Notes: generated by a model from the letters alone, not told the origin. 64,000 bases of DNA from Gracilibacillus boraciitolerans JCM 21714 (GCF_000521485.1 NZ_BAVS01000008.1:1-64000); one strand, 5' to 3'. Counted from the stretch's first letter, positions 10,622 to 21,596 are shown. Program-made: numbers and translations.

Positions 10622-10936
10622 ATGAAGTCATTACAAACAGAACAAGAATTTAATCAATTGAAAGCAGGAAATAAAGTCATCTTTTTGTTCTCAGCAAATT
10701 GGTGTCCAGACTGTCGGATTATCGAACCTGTACTGCCCGAAATAGAGAATAAATTTCAGGATTACACGTTTGTTTCTGTGGACAGAGATCAATTCATAGA
10801 TATTTGTGTACAACATGATATTTTTGGTATTCCGAGTTTTTTAGCATATGATCATGGAACTGAACTAGGAAGATTTGTTAGTAAAGATAGAAAAACTCAA
10901 TCAGAAATTGAAAACTTTATAAAGGACTTAGCATAA
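10622..10936 (+). CDS. ytpP: Thioredoxin-like protein YtpP
   Basis: 104-residue single-domain thioredoxin fold. The active site is NWCPDCRI (residues 27-34), a CPDC variant of the usual CGPC, and the cis-Pro loop is FGIPSFLAY (about residues 68-76). It has no signal peptide, so it should act in the cytosol on thiol-disulfide exchange; partners are unknown. It is translationally close to the upstream membrane protein and followed by a terminator. B. subtilis YtpP is the counterpart, lying just before ytpQ and ytpR there too. Confidence 0.9.
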   Translation: MKSLQTEQEFNQLKAGNKVIFLFSANWCPDCRIIEPVLPEIENKFQDYTFVSVDRDQFIDICVQHDIFGIPSFLAYDHGTELGRFVSKDRKTQSEIENFIKDLA

Positions 10937-10940
10937 TTCA

Positions 10941-10975
10941 AAAAGGAATCTGGCAAAAAGTTAGATTCCTTTTTT
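10941..10975 (+). terminator. Rho-independent terminator after ytpP
   Basis: AAAAGGAATCT and AGATTCCTTTT form an 11-bp stem around an 11-nt loop, followed by more T. Confidence 0.9.
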
Positions 10976-11132
10976 GCTTCCTACTTAAAACTAAACAGCA
11001 AAGATACTGTTCGTTTTATAAATTTGACGATGAACTGTTATGAAGAGTGAGGCCATGCTGTATATTTTTCATTTTCTATCAATAATGTTATAATTCCATA
11101 AGTGTTTTCTTCCGAAAAGGAGGACGAAGAAG

Positions 11133-11935
11133 ATGACAATGACATCAATCAAAATGAAAAAAAATTAGACGAATTATTTACACATGACGAATGGCGAGTA
11201 TCTTTTAATCGTGATAAAGATATATATCGTGTGGAATGGAAAGATACAAAGCAAGGTGTTTCGATAAATATACCTAATGTCATAGCAAAATATGAAAGAA
11301 GAGGAGACCTCGCCATAGAGGAATTACACTTTCATGTTAGTGAATCATTAACAATGATGCACGAGGAACATCAATTAGAAGGTGAAGAAAAACATATTTT
11401 TCCGGTTATCCGTGCTACATCTTTTCCTAAAAAAACAAAAGCTGGTAAAGAATTAGTTTATGTTCAACATACTGCCGAAACAAATATTTATTATGCATTA
11501 GATTTGGGAACAACTTATCAGCTAATTGATAAGAAAATGTTAAACGAACAAGGCTGGAATTTGGAAAGATTAAAGGAAATAGCTTTATTTAATATAAGAT
11601 CATTAGATGTAAATCCAAAAAAAGATACCGTGGCAGAGAATGATTTCTATTTTATTGCTACACAGGATGGCTATGATGCAAGCAGGATTTTAAATGAAGC
11701 TTTTCTTGAGGAAATGAAAGCCAATGCTGTCGGAGAATTAGTTGTTGCTGTACCACATCAGGATGTCTTAATTATAACAGATGTTAAGAATGAGATGGGA
11801 TATGATATTCTCGCTCAAATGACCATGAAGTTCTTTGCAGAAGGTCGTGTGCCAATTACTTCCTTACCATTTATTTATGAGGATAAGCATTTAGAACCAG
11901 TTTTTATATTAGCCAAGAATAAACCACAAAAATAA
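11133..11935 (+). CDS. ytpQ: YtpQ, DUF1444 family protein (N-terminal frameshift)
   Basis: DUF1444 protein of about 268 residues, cytosolic, function unknown. The family begins M-x-M-x-S-x-K-M; this peptide is encoded from the ATG at 11133, nine bases after the strong site AAAGGAGG at 11116-11123. The frame is lost at the A8 run at 11157-11164, where nine A are needed. An open frame from 11102 exists only because of this break and overlaps the ribosome site. The rest is intact, with VSINIPNVIAKYERRGD and DVLIITDVKNEMGYDIL. It is followed by ytpR, as in B. subtilis. Confidence 0.85.
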
Positions 11936-11954
11936 GAGGGGGGGTATCGGAGAT

Positions 11955-12553
11955 ATGTTTGTATATTATAATGAAAAAGGTATTGGAGATGTATTACTGT
12001 TTCCAATGAAAAACAGTAATAAGATTTCTTTTGAAAGAAAGCAGGATATTGTTACATTGTTTGATGAAGTAACAAAAGAAACGGTTGGATTTAATATATT
12101 TAATGCCTCCACGTATTTTAAGGATTTATCTACAGGAAAGATGAAATTAACAGAAAAACTATTAGCAGAATTAAACGAGGCTTTCGAGAAAAACAACACA
12201 AAAAAAATTGATCTAGATGTAACTGCTAAATTTGTGGTTGGATTCGTAGAAAAATTCAAGCCCATGAAAATGCTGATAAACTTCGAGTGTGTCAAGTCGA
12301 CGTTGAAGATGATAGGCTGCAAATTGTTTGTGGTGCACCAAATATCGATAAAGGTCAAAAAGTGGTAGTTGCAAAGGTTGGTGCTGTTATGCCAGGTGGA
12401 TTTGAAATTAAACCAACCAAACTTAGAGGTGTGGATTCAAATGGTATGATCTGTTCTCAAAAAGAATTAGGATTGCCGAATGCCCCCCCTAAGGAAAAAG
12501 GAATCTATGTATTACCTGCTGATAAAATAGTTGGAAGTGAATTTCAATTCTAA
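11955..12553 (+). CDS. ytpR: YtpR, tRNA-binding-domain protein (one frameshift)
   Basis: Protein of about 200 residues with an N-terminal YtpR-specific domain and a C-terminal OB-fold tRNA-binding domain like that of PheRS beta (LQIVCGAPNIDKGQKVVVAKVGA; KLRGVDSNGMICS). The frame breaks at 12261-12263: CCC should be CCCC to read KPHENADKLRVCQV. A C7 run at 12483-12489 adds one Pro in NAPPKEKG. The region before the ATG holds a G7 run at 11938-11944, probably an expanded G4 of the ribosome site. Its natural RNA ligand is not known. Confidence 0.9.
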
Positions 12554-12554
12554 G

Positions 12555-12580
12555 CCCTTTGTCCTTGACGAGGGTTTTTT
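12555..12580 (+). terminator. Weak hairpin and T-run after ytpR
   Basis: CCCT and AGGG enclose an inner GTC/GAC pair and are followed by six T. The stem is short, but its position directly after the stop suggests termination. Confidence 0.5.
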
Positions 12581-12642
12581 ATTTGTCTAGGAAATTATAG
12601 AATTAAGCCCTGTGGATAAAGTAGACGCGAGTAGCCACGTCC

Positions 12643-12778
12643 AGCTCCGAGCGCCAAAAACTAGGCGACTTCACGAATCATCCTACGATAAGTCATCATC
12701 GGTTCGCAAGCTCTCCGTGATTCCTTTATCTCAGTTGATTCGCTCCAGTCGCTACGTTTTTAACCGGCGCTCTGAGCT
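12643..12778. repeat. 136-bp GC-richer palindromic element (REP-like)
   Basis: The ends are near-perfect inverted repeats: AGCTCCGAGCGCC at 12643-12655 and GGCGCTCTGAGCT at 12766-12778, with one mismatch. Inside, further complementary pairs are nested (GCGACT with AGTCGC; CGAATCA with TGATTCG), so the whole unit can fold into one long branched hairpin. It is more GC-rich than its surroundings and has no plausible gene. Elements of this look are scattered in intergenic spaces of halotolerant Bacillaceae, as I recall. An open frame at 12612-12794 across it is spurious. Confidence 0.7.
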
Positions 12779-12924
12779 TTTGTTCTTCAATTAGTTATAA
12801 GGCATGAAATCTATAATGTTTTTCGTGTGTCTTCAGAGATAATTGCTATTACAATGCGTCTTTTCATGCTAAAATAGGGAATAAGTTCTCGATTGAAAAA
12901 TCGTACATAAATAAGGAAGTGAGC

Positions 12925-15071
12925 GTGACGTACGATGTGGAAGAATATAAAAAAAGATGGGAACATTTCTTTGATGACGATCATCAGGAAATTGATAACA
13001 ATAAGAATAACGTAAAAGATACAGTGTATAAATCAATAGAAACCAAGATGGCTTATCAATATCCTATAAGACATAATGTCACTAACAAATATATGGATAG
13101 AGCGATTGATAAAGTAGAAGAAGAGGAAATTGAATCATCGATAATCGATCAACGAAATAATGTTTATCATAAACAACCATTTAAAGCACAAGAAATACCC
13201 TCACCTATCTATGGATTTCGCACACGTAATGAGACAAAAGAAGAAGCAAAGAGCGATAATAGCGAAAATTTGATCCCATTGCAGCAAAATAACATAATAA
13301 TTGAAAATGCTACTGATAAAAATACCAACGATAAAATAGATAGCGACAATAAAATAATTGATTTTTCCAAAGAGGACCAGAAAAAAGAACAAAAGAATAT
13401 AGCAGAAAAACCGACAAATAATCGTATAGAAGTTACTAATAGTATTGGACGTAATGATTTAAGGGAAAACCAAAAGCAGCCGAGAACTCAAAAGCCGTTA
13501 AACGTAATAATGACCCCCTCGTGATAAATGGAGGCAACAAAGAAGAACACAGAATATAATATCAAAACAAGATGCTGAAAGATATCCGCAAGCCGATGAA
13601 AAGATAGAGCATCAACAAGAACAATTTAATAATATCCAACATGTAGAAGTAAAAAAAACTATCCCGATTCATTTGTTAAATGATGAAACGAAAACCGAAA
13701 ACAATCATGATGAATGGGTGCAACAACAAGCAGAAAAGTTACAAACTACTTTACGTTATTTTAATATTAAGGCTAAAGTAGTAGATGCAACACAAGGCCC
13801 GTCCGTTACTCGATTTGAAATTCAACCAGAGCCTGGGGGGGTTAAAGTGAGTAAGATCAAAAATTTAAGTGATGATATTAAATTAAATATGGCTGCTAAG
13901 GATATTAGGATGGAAGCACCAATTCCAGGTAAAAGTACGATCGGTATTGAAGTTCCAAATTTACATCCAGAAGCAGTATTCTTACAAAGACTAGTAGAAA
14001 GTAAGGCGTTTAACGAGAATACATCCCCCTTTGACAGTAGCGCTTGGTGCCGATATAGAGGGAGAATCTGTTGTAACGGATTTACAAAAGATGCCACATG
14101 GTTTAATCGCAGGTGCAACAGGTTCCGGAAAGAGTGTCTGTATCAATACAATTTTGATTAGCCTTCTGTACAAGGCTAATCATCATGAAGTGAAATTCTT
14201 ATTAATTGATCCTAAAATGGTAGAATTGACTCCTTATAATGATATTCCCCCCCATCTTGTTGCACCTGTTATTACAGACGTAAAAGCAGCTACTTTTTCG
14301 TTAAAGTGGGCCGTGCAGGAAATGGAAGATAGATATGCTAAATTCGTAAAAGAAGGTGCACGGGATATTGGCCGTTATAATGAAAAAATAAAACGACAAA
14401 AACGTGATAATGAACATATGCCCTATATCGTAATTGTCATAGATGAATTGGCGGATCTAATGATGACATCCCCCCCACATGATGTGGAAGATGCGATTTG
14501 TCGTATTGCGCAAAAGGCAAGAGCGTGTGGCATCCATTTGCTTATTGCAACTCAAAGGCCTTCAGTAGATGTCATTACAGGATTAATTAAAGCTAATATT
14601 CCAACTAGAATTGCCTTTAGTGTCTCATCACAAGTGGATTCCAGAACTATTCTAGATGCAAGTGGAGCTGAGAAGTTACTTGGAAAAGGTGACATGCTAT
14701 TTGTGGAAAATGGTTCAAGTGAAACCAAAAGAATTCAAGGTGCATTTGTATCTGATGATGAGATTGAACGCATTACTAATTACGCAAAACAGATCGCAGC
14801 ACCTAAATATTTATTTGAGCAAGATCAATTAATACAGCAAATCTCACAAGATGAAGATATTGACGAACTATATCAGGAAGTAGTTGATTTTGTATTAGAG
14901 TACAATGGAGCCAGTGCCTCATTATTACAAAGAAGATTTAAAGTGGGATACAATCGAGCAGCAAGATTAATCGACATGATGGAACATAATGGTATTATAT
15001 CAGGTCAAAATGGTAGTAAACCAAGGGATATTCTACTAAGTAGAAATGATTTAATAAATGAAAAAAATTAA
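12925..15071 (+). CDS. sftA: DNA translocase SftA (FtsK/SpoIIIE family, two frameshifts)
   Basis: Soluble FtsK-type ATPase that helps clear DNA from the division septum. The N-terminal 240 residues are charged and low in complexity, without membrane segments, as in SftA rather than SpoIIIE. Then come the motor domain (QQQAEKLQTTLRYFN; GATGSGKS Walker A; VIVIDELADLMM Walker B) and a C-terminal gamma winged helix (NGASASLLQRRFKVGYNRAARLIDMME). The frame breaks at C5 runs 13514-13518 and 14025-14029, each one C too long. C/G runs of seven at 13835, 14247 and 14470 each add one residue (PGGV, IPPH, SPPH). The GTG at 12925 after AAGGAA is the best start; an ATG at 12935 would need another indel. 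Confidence 0.9.
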
Positions 15072-15313
15072 TTGTAGGTATTTTAAACTATTTTAGTAAT
15101 GTAACTGTATAGTACCAAGAACATTCATCCGTATTTTGTATATAATAGGATAAATAATGTGGGTATAGGCAAAATATAAATTAACACTTGACATAAAACA
15201 AAATTTAATGGATGATTATTTCTTGTGCATAGGTTTTTGCTATGAATGAAATATAATGTAAACAATATTGATTTGTTGTACGAAAGCTTATCATTGTTTT
15301 GGAGGTTCTTTCT

Positions 15314-16609
15314 ATGGAAACTTACCATTTTATTGGTATTAAAGGAACAGGAATGAGCGCATTGGCACAGATTTTATCTGACAGTGGGATGCCAGTTCAA
15401 GGTTCTGATATTGAAAAACAAATTTTTACACAAGAGGCATTAGAAAATAAAGATATTAAGATCTTACCTTTCACAGAGGATAATATTAAAGAAGGACTTA
15501 TTATCATTGCTGGAAATGCATTTCAAGATGATCATGAAGAAATTAAGAAAGCTAAAGAACTTGGACTCCCGTTTTATCGTTATCATGAATTTCTGGGAGA
15601 ATGGATCGGTCACTATACAAGCATAGCTGTAACAGGGGGGGCACATGGTAAAACATCTACTACAGGCTTACTTGCTCATGTACTTGATAAAAGTTCTGCT
15701 ATTTCTTATTTAATCGGAGATGGCACTGGAAAAGGTCAGGAAAATAGTGAATATTTTGTGTTTGAAGCTTGTGAATATCGCCGTCATTTTTTAGCGTATA
15801 AGCCAGATTATGCAATTATGACAAATATTGATTTTGATCATCCCGATTACTTTAAGGATATTGATGACGTATTTGAGTCGTTTCAGCAAATGGCGAATAA
15901 TGTGAAAAAAGGTATTATTGCATGTGGTGATGACGAATATCTACAGGCAATTCAGGCAAAAGTTCCTGTTCTTTATTATGGTTTAAATGACAGTAATGAT
16001 TTTCATGCTAAAAATGTCCGTATTGATGAGTACGGAACTCACTTTAACGTCTTTGTACGCAACAATTTCTATGATACGTTTCATATTAATTCCTTTGGAG
16101 ATCATAATATTTTAAATGCGCTAGCAGTAATTACTATTTGTCATTATGAAGGTTTTTCAGCATCCCAAATAAAAGAAATTGTTTCTTTTCAAGGTGTGAA
16201 AAGAAGATTTACTGAAAAGAAGATCCGTGATCAAATACTAATTGATGACTATGCGCATCATCCTAAAGAAGTAGAAGTCACGATAGAAGCAGCAAGAAAA
16301 AAATACCCTGATAAAGAAATAGTTGTAATTTTTCAGCCACATACGTATTCGCGGACTAAAACCTTTATGAATGAATTTAGTAAAGCTTTAGCTCAAGCAG
16401 ATGCCATCTATTTATGTGACATATTTGGCTCTGCCAGAGAATCACAAACTGATCTAACGATTTCAGATTTGCAAGCTTTAATTAGCGACAGTAAATTACT
16501 TAATTTTGAAAATATTGAAATGTTGGCTTCTCATAACGATAGTGTGCTTGTCTTTATGGGTGCAGGAGATATTCAAAAATATCAAAAGGCTTATGAAAAA
16601 CTTATTTAA
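15314..16609 (+). CDS. murC: UDP-N-acetylmuramate--L-alanine ligase MurC
   Basis: Cytosolic ATP-dependent ligase that adds L-Ala to UDP-MurNAc, the first peptide step of peptidoglycan synthesis. Visible motifs: [13 protein letters not shown] (UDP-binding loop, residues 5-17), [14 protein letters not shown] (P-loop), [21 protein letters not shown], and [11 protein letters not shown] with FQPHTYSRT in the C-terminal domain. The P-loop of MurC should read TGxHGKT; the extra Gly stems from a G7 run at 15635-15641. The start at 15314 follows GGAGG by nine bases. The 432-residue length is normal. Confidence 0.95.
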   Translation: METYHFIGIKGTGMSALAQILSDSGMPVQGSDIEKQIFTQEALENKDIKILPFTEDNIKEGLIIIAGNAFQDDHEEIKKAKELGLPFYRYHEFLGEWIGHYTSIAVTGGAHGKTSTTGLLAHVLDKSSAISYLIGDGTGKGQENSEYFVFEACEYRRHFLAYKPDYAIMTNIDFDHPDYFKDIDDVFESFQQMANNVKKGIIACGDDEYLQAIQAKVPVLYYGLNDSNDFHAKNVRIDEYGTHFNVFVRNNFYDTFHINSFGDHNILNALAVITICHYEGFSASQIKEIVSFQGVKRRFTEKKIRDQILIDDYAHHPKEVEVTIEAARKKYPDKEIVVIFQPHTYSRTKTFMNEFSKALAQADAIYLCDIFGSARESQTDLTISDLQALISDSKLLNFENIEMLASHNDSVLVFMGAGDIQKYQKAYEKLI

Positions 16610-16652
16610 AAAAGCAGGATTAACCAGGTTAGTGTGGAATATAATATTAACA

Positions 16653-16689
16653 AAGAAAAAAGAAGGACTTGTTTCCTTCTTTTTTCTTT
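16653..16689 (+). terminator. Rho-independent terminator after murC
   Basis: A-rich arm AAAGAAAAAAGAAGGA pairs with TCCTTCTTTTTTCTTT around a short loop, with T-rich sequence at the 3' side. Confidence 0.8.
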
Positions 16690-16808
16690 AGAAATTAATA
16701 ATTCATTTTACGTGTAATTAAGTAAAAACTTGTTTAGAATAAATATTAAAGGGTATAACATATTATCAAAATAATTTTTGATTACATATTGAAGGAGTGA
16801 ATGTAGAA

Positions 16809-17225
16809 ATGGAAATACTATTATATCTTGCAGCAATTATTGCGGCAGTTGCTTTCGCAGTCTTAGTTATTTATTTAGTGAAGGTTTTAAAAGAAACAAA
16901 GCGTACAATGTCAAATGTTGCTGATACCCTAGAAGGTTTAGAAAAACAAATGGAGGGTATAACATTAGAAACCACTGCTTTGTTAAATAAAACCAATCAT
17001 CTTGCAAATGATATCAGTGATAAGACTACAAAACTTAATTCTTTAGTAGATGGAGTAAAAAACATCGGAGATAGTGTAAAAGACTTTACACAATCCATTC
17101 GCACAGTATCTCAGTCTGTTCATCGTGTAGCGGAGGAAAATAAAGAATCGACAGCACAAGCTATTAAATGGAGTAGAGTTGTAATGGAAATGTTTAATAA
17201 AAATAGAAATAATAAAAATTTATAG
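16809..17225 (+). CDS. ytxG: YtxG, DUF948 membrane-anchored protein
   Basis: 138-residue protein with one N-terminal transmembrane helix (about residues 3-24) followed by a long helical, coiled-coil-like region with repeating hydrophobic positions. This is the DUF948 architecture; in B. subtilis ytxG is in the sigma-B-controlled ytxGHJ operon. The ATG at 16809 is chosen, 11 nt after AAGGAG; the GTG at 16797 overlaps that site. ytxH follows 12 nt downstream with its own AGGAGG site. No sigma-B promoter was identified with confidence. Confidence 0.88.
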   Translation: MEILLYLAAIIAAVAFAVLVIYLVKVLKETKRTMSNVADTLEGLEKQMEGITLETTALLNKTNHLANDISDKTTKLNSLVDGVKNIGDSVKDFTQSIRTVSQSVHRVAEENKESTAQAIKWSRVVMEMFNKNRNNKNL

Positions 17226-17237
17226 GAGGAATGAGAA

Positions 17238-17669
17238 ATGACAAATCAACAAAGTAATGAAGAAACACAAAACATTAATAGTAAGGACTTTTTAATAGGA
17301 TCATTAATTGGTGGAATCGTTGGGGCTTCTTTAGCATTAATATTTGCTCCCAAATCAGGTAAGGAATTAAGAGACGATTTAAATCATGGCGCAGTTCTTG
17401 TGAAAGATCGTGCTAATGAATGGAAAGGTGTCGCATATGATAAAAGTGGAGAATGGAGAGATTATGCGAAAGAACAATCACAGACGATTGGTCAAACCGT
17501 AACAGAAAAGTCACAAGGTTTAACTAACAAATTAAAAGAAACTAAAGCTACAATTCAGGAAAAAATGAATAAAGGTGAAGATCCTGAAAAGGCAGCAGAA
17601 GAAGTGGCACAGGCTATTGAAGAAGCTGCAAATGCTGTGGAAGCAGAAGAAAAAAATAAAACTGTCTAA
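17238..17669 (+). CDS. ytxH: YtxH-like general stress protein
   Basis: 143-residue YtxH-family protein. A glycine-rich membrane segment (FLIGSLIGGIVGASLALIFA, residues 18-37) is followed by PKSGKELRDDL, the family hallmark, then amphipathic LEA-like helices rich in Lys, Glu and Ala. In B. subtilis the family is linked to general stress. It has a good ribosome site (AGGAGG) and forms an operon with ytxG, closed by a terminator; ytxJ has a separate start region here. Confidence 0.9.
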   Translation: MTNQQSNEETQNINSKDFLIGSLIGGIVGASLALIFAPKSGKELRDDLNHGAVLVKDRANEWKGVAYDKSGEWRDYAKEQSQTIGQTVTEKSQGLTNKLKETKATIQEKMNKGEDPEKAAEEVAQAIEEAANAVEAEEKNKTV

Positions 17670-17678
17670 AATCATTTG

Positions 17679-17713
17679 AAAGTGGGCTGCTATAAAAAGT
17701 AGTCCGCTTTTTA
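17679..17713 (+). terminator. Rho-independent terminator after ytxH
   Basis: A 13-bp stem with a few G-U pairs and an A-rich loop, followed by T5. Confidence 0.8.
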
Positions 17714-17873
17714 TAATTAAACCAAAATATTCCTGATATCTTGAGGATAAATCAAAGTAATATCATATGATTTCTCTTTTATGTATTGAATTAGATGGCT
17801 TAACACCTGTCTTTTATGAACAACAATTAAAATGATCTGATTTATTTTGTTAAACATACGAGGAGTGAAATGT

Positions 17874-18194
17874 TTGAAAATTAAGGATATTAAAAATATG
17901 GAAGATTTTGAAGAAGTGACACAAGGAAATAAGAAGTGGATGCTGTTGAAACATAGCTTGACATGCCCTATTAGTGGTTCAGCAAATCAAGCATATGAAA
18001 GCTTTAGTGAGCAATCAGAAATGCCTTTATACCGTTTGTATGTGCAGGATTCAAGAGAGCTATCCAATTATATTGCGAAAAAATATAAAGTGCAGCATGA
18101 ATCCCCTCAAGTGATTAAATTTGAGAACGATAAACCAAGCTGGCATACCAGTCATTTTGATATTACAGTAGATAATTTGATACGTCATATATAA
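17874..18194 (+). CDS. ytxJ: YtxJ, bacillithiol-system-type thioredoxin-like protein
   Basis: 106-residue thioredoxin-fold protein of the YtxJ family. The single-cysteine site reads HSLTCPISGSA (about residues 28-38), and the following helix and YKVQHESPQVIKF (with cis-Pro) complete the fold. The family has been linked to bacillithiol redox chemistry, but its substrate is not established. The TTG at 17874 is chosen, preceded by GAGGAGTG; the ATG in another frame at 17871 encodes only four residues. It lies downstream of ytxGH, as in B. subtilis, but after a terminator. Confidence 0.85.
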   Translation: MKIKDIKNMEDFEEVTQGNKKWMLLKHSLTCPISGSANQAYESFSEQSEMPLYRLYVQDSRELSNYIAKKYKVQHESPQVIKFENDKPSWHTSHFDITVDNLIRHI

Positions 18195-18203
18195 TTTCTT
18201 TGG

Positions 18204-18232
18204 AAAACCGCCATTATGATTGGCGGTTTTCT
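18204..18232. terminator. Bidirectional terminator
   Basis: AAAACCGCC and GGCGGTTTT form a 9-bp stem around a 9-nt loop between ytxJ and the convergent FtsA-like gene; the stop codon of the latter lies inside the hairpin. Confidence 0.85.
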
Positions 18233-20360
18233 ATATTTATTTCAATTTTGTCGTTAGGTTTCAATTCCTCAAAGAATGTGACCGGTTGGCCATTCCGTTT
18301 TAGGTCGATTTTACCTTTTGCTCGAGTGAGATCAAGAGAAATAAACCGAAAGATATCTTGAAAGATAAATGATATTGTTTTTTGTTCAATAAACTGGAGC
18401 ATATCGTGATCTTCTATCTTATCTTCTAAATTAAGAATCTCTCCTCTTCGATAGACCTTTACAAGTTCCTTTGTCAGTTTAATAGGTTTTCCATTATAAG
18501 TAATCGACATTTCCTTTTGATAAGTTATCCCTATTGTTTCTAATAAGTCTTGCAGCGTCGGTTGATTACCTGAGAAATTCATCAATTTATCCCCCCCATT
18601 TTTTAGGAGTGCATCCATACTAGCAATCTGCCCATTATGCAATAAAGTGCTACTGTACTCATCTAATTCTTTTCTTTGATCATCTATCCATATGGTAAAA
18701 GGTTGATGCAGTTGCATGTCAATATTATGTTCTTTCAAAAATTGCTGAACTGTGATGTGTTGCTGATAAATAATTTTATCCCCCCCGTCTTTTAAAATAT
18801 AATTAGAAGAAACATTCGTACTATTGACCAAGATATGAGGTGCGATCGAATAGCTGAATCATTATAATAAATCTTTATAGATTTAGTCTCGCCGATGAAT
18901 TCTTTTAAGGTCATACTAGCATGTGCGCCGTCCTGTCCCTTCTCAATGTAAAGACTAACCCCCATTTTCTACTGTATCTTCCAAACTTGCGTCATGATCA
19001 TTTAACACGATTTTTGGTGCTGTTCCAAAGCTTCCTGGCAATGTAACTTGTTTGCCATTGTAGGAAACAATAGATGCCATTCCTGGTCTTCCATATAACT
19101 TTTTAATATTAATTCCTGCAGCAAGCAGACAATCAGCAATGGTTAATTCTTTCATTTCAAATAATCGAATCATTCGATCGTTAATTGTAACGCTTATGTA
19201 GTGAACAGGATTTTGCTTAGCCGCAATAGCAATCCCGATTGGTGTAATAAATTCAGGTCCAATTGGAAGATTTTCATTTTTAGATAATAGTTGAATTGCA
19301 TCAACTCCACGGATTGCTACTCTATTGACAGGAAGTTTTAACTTAATTGCCAATCTTTTAGCAAATTCCGGTGTTTGACTCCCGCCACCAACTAACATAA
19401 CTGCTTTTGGAGCGGTGCCATTTAAAGCAATTATTTCTTCAGCTATAGAACTTGCAAGTGAATCTACAGCAGGTAACACCTGTTCGACTAAATCTTCGTA
19501 TAATATTTCTTGTTCGAATCCAAGGATATCCACTACAGTTGCTTTTTTGTTTAGGGTAATATCTTTTTTGAAATATTCAGCTTGGTTGAAATCCAACAAA
19601 TAATGATCACTAATAGCCTCTGTTATCTCTCACCAGCTCTTGGAACCATTCCATACGCAGTGACTGTTCCTTCTGAGGTCAATGCAATATCACTTGTTCC
19701 AGCACCAATATCGACGAGAGCCACATTGAGCCGTCTCATAGAAGGCGGAATTAATACATGTATCGCAGCTATCGGTTCCAGAGTTAACGCTTCTAATTGC
19801 AGTTCTGCACGGTTTAAAGCAGATAATAAAGATTCCACAACAACTTTCGGTAAAAAGGTTGCGATTATTTCTGCTTCTGCTACTTCTCCTTGTTGATCAA
19901 TCAAAGAACCGATCTCTTCCCCATCTAATAGATATTTTATGACAGAGTACCCTACACAATAATAATTATGGCTGGGATCTTCTTCTACATTTGTAGCTAA
20001 TTGATATTGCGCCTTTTGGACTGCTTCCAGCTCAAGAAAAAGAATATCCTCCTCATTCATCAATGGTTGTTTAGTAATTTCTTTTGTCGTATGAACTCGA
20101 TTTGTCTTCAAAGCGCGACCTGCTGCGGCGACACATACTTTCTCTAAAATAATATCGTGTTTTTCTTCAAGATGTAATTTCACTTTTTTAATAACCTTTG
20201 ATACAGAAACAATATCATGAATTTGACCATCCAGCATCGAACGTTCATGATGCTCGATCATATGATAGTCAATTAAATGATATTGATTATTTTTCTTTTC
20301 CATTAATAATCCAACTACAGATCTTGTACCAATATCAAGGGCGAACATTTGCTCAGTCAT
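18214..20360 (-). CDS. FtsA/PilM-like actin-fold ATPase with duplicated C-terminal domain (three frameshifts)
   Basis: About 715 residues when repaired. The N-terminal 400 residues are an FtsA-type actin fold: FALDIGTRSVVGLL (phosphate 1), VALVDIGAGTSDIAL (phosphate 2), then VPRAG-x-EITEA, and AVMLVGGGSQTPEF (adenosine loop). The C-terminal 200 residues hold two similar units, each starting NGDK or DGDK and followed by a PTLQDLL or TVQQFL helix, resembling small ubiquitin-like folds. Breaks: a missing base at about 19629, a C5 run at 18959-18963 that should be four, and one more near 18845. G7 runs at 18591 and 18780 add Gly. It is distinct from FtsA proper. It is antisense to the ytx genes and divergent to aroA. 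The role is inferred only. Confidence 0.75.
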
Positions 20361-20505
20361 AAGTTTTTTCCTCTCTATGTTGAAAAAATTTAAAAAATTC
20401 TATAAAATAATATGAGTAATGGGTGACAAGTCGACAAATTTTAGCTATAATTTACCTAATTATATAGAAAGTATAACATTTTTTATGGAATTTAAAATAG
20501 GAGTA

Positions 20506-20512
20506 GGGGGGG
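20506..20512 (+). promoter_or_regulatory. G7 run at the aroA ribosome site
   Basis: The aroA ribosome-binding region reads GAGTA then seven G, seven bases before the ATG. With the run at four it would be an ordinary AGGGG-type site. Confidence 0.5.
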
Positions 20513-20519
20513 ATTAATA

Positions 20520-21585
20520 ATGAGTAATGAACAATTGGATCAGCTTCGTGAAAAGCTTGACCAAGTTAACTTGGAAATTTTAGAGTTAATTAACAAGCGA
20601 GCGGAATTGGTAAAAGAAACAGGTCAAGTAAAAGAAAAGCAAGGTGCGAACCGTAGTTATGATCCAGTTCGTGAACGTGATATGTTGAATCTTATTAAGC
20701 AACATAACAACGGACCTTTCGAAGATTCGACAATCATTCATTTGTTTAAAGAAATATTCAAAGCAGGTTTGGAATTGCAAGAAGATGACCATAGTAAAGC
20801 ATTACTAGTATCTCGCAAGAAAAAACCTGAAGATACAGTGATTGATATAAATGGTGTTAAATTTGGTGATGGTAATCAACACTTTATCTTTGGTCCTTGT
20901 TCGGTAGAAAGCTATGAACAAGTAGCCGAAGTCGCAGCTGCTATCAAAAAAGAAGGATTTAAAGTGATCAGAGGTGGGGGCATTTAAACCAAGAACTTCA
21001 CCATATGATTTCCAAGGTTTAGGATTTGAAGGTCTTGAAATATTGAAAAAGGTTTCCGAAGAATATGGTTTAGCAATTGTAAGTGAAATCGTTAATCCAG
21101 CTCATATTGAAGAAGCTATAAATTATATTGATGTGATTCAAATTGGTGCTCGTAACATGCAAAACTTTGAATTATTGAAAGCAGCTGGTGAAACCAATAA
21201 GCCTGTCTTATTAAAACGTGGTATGTCTGCTACAATATCTGATTTTATCAATGCAGCTGAATATATTAATTCAAAAGGTAACGGACAAATTATTTTATGT
21301 GAACGTGGTATCCGAACCTATGAAACAGCTACTCGAAACACACTGGATATTACGGCGGTTCCTATTCTAAAACAGGAAACACATTTACCAGTAATGGTTG
21401 ATGTGACACACTCTACAGGAAGAAGAGATTTATTACTTCCTGCGGCAAGAGCGGCGCTAGCAATTGGTGCAGATGGAGTTATGGCTGAAGTTCATCCAGA
21501 TCCTGCGGTAGCATTATCTGATGCAGCACAGCAAATGGATATTCCAACCTTCCATAACTTTATGAAAGAATTATTAAATAAATAA
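20520..21585 (+). CDS. aroA: Bifunctional chorismate mutase / DAHP synthase AroA (one frameshift)
   Basis: First enzyme of the shikimate pathway, joining PEP and erythrose 4-phosphate, fused to an N-terminal AroQ-type chorismate mutase (residues 1-90: [20 protein letters not shown] with the catalytic Arg and Lys) that senses chorismate or prephenate. The DAHP synthase domain shows [21 protein letters not shown] and the metal-site [14 protein letters not shown]. The frame breaks at a G5 run at 20976-20980, which should be G4 so that the product reads [14 protein letters not shown]. This gene would be needed for growth without aromatic amino acids, so a sequence error is likely. It precedes ccpA, as in B. 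subtilis. Confidence 0.93.
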
Positions 21586-21596
21586 TTCAAAAAAAA

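Noticed and set aside
11966-12358. 130-residue minus-strand frame opposite ytpR
   Set aside because: Its composition mirrors the ytpR coding strand; ytpR is supported by the tRNA-binding motif.
12612-12794. Sixty-residue open frame across the palindromic element
   Set aside because: It has no ribosome site, and the sequence is explained by nested inverted repeats.
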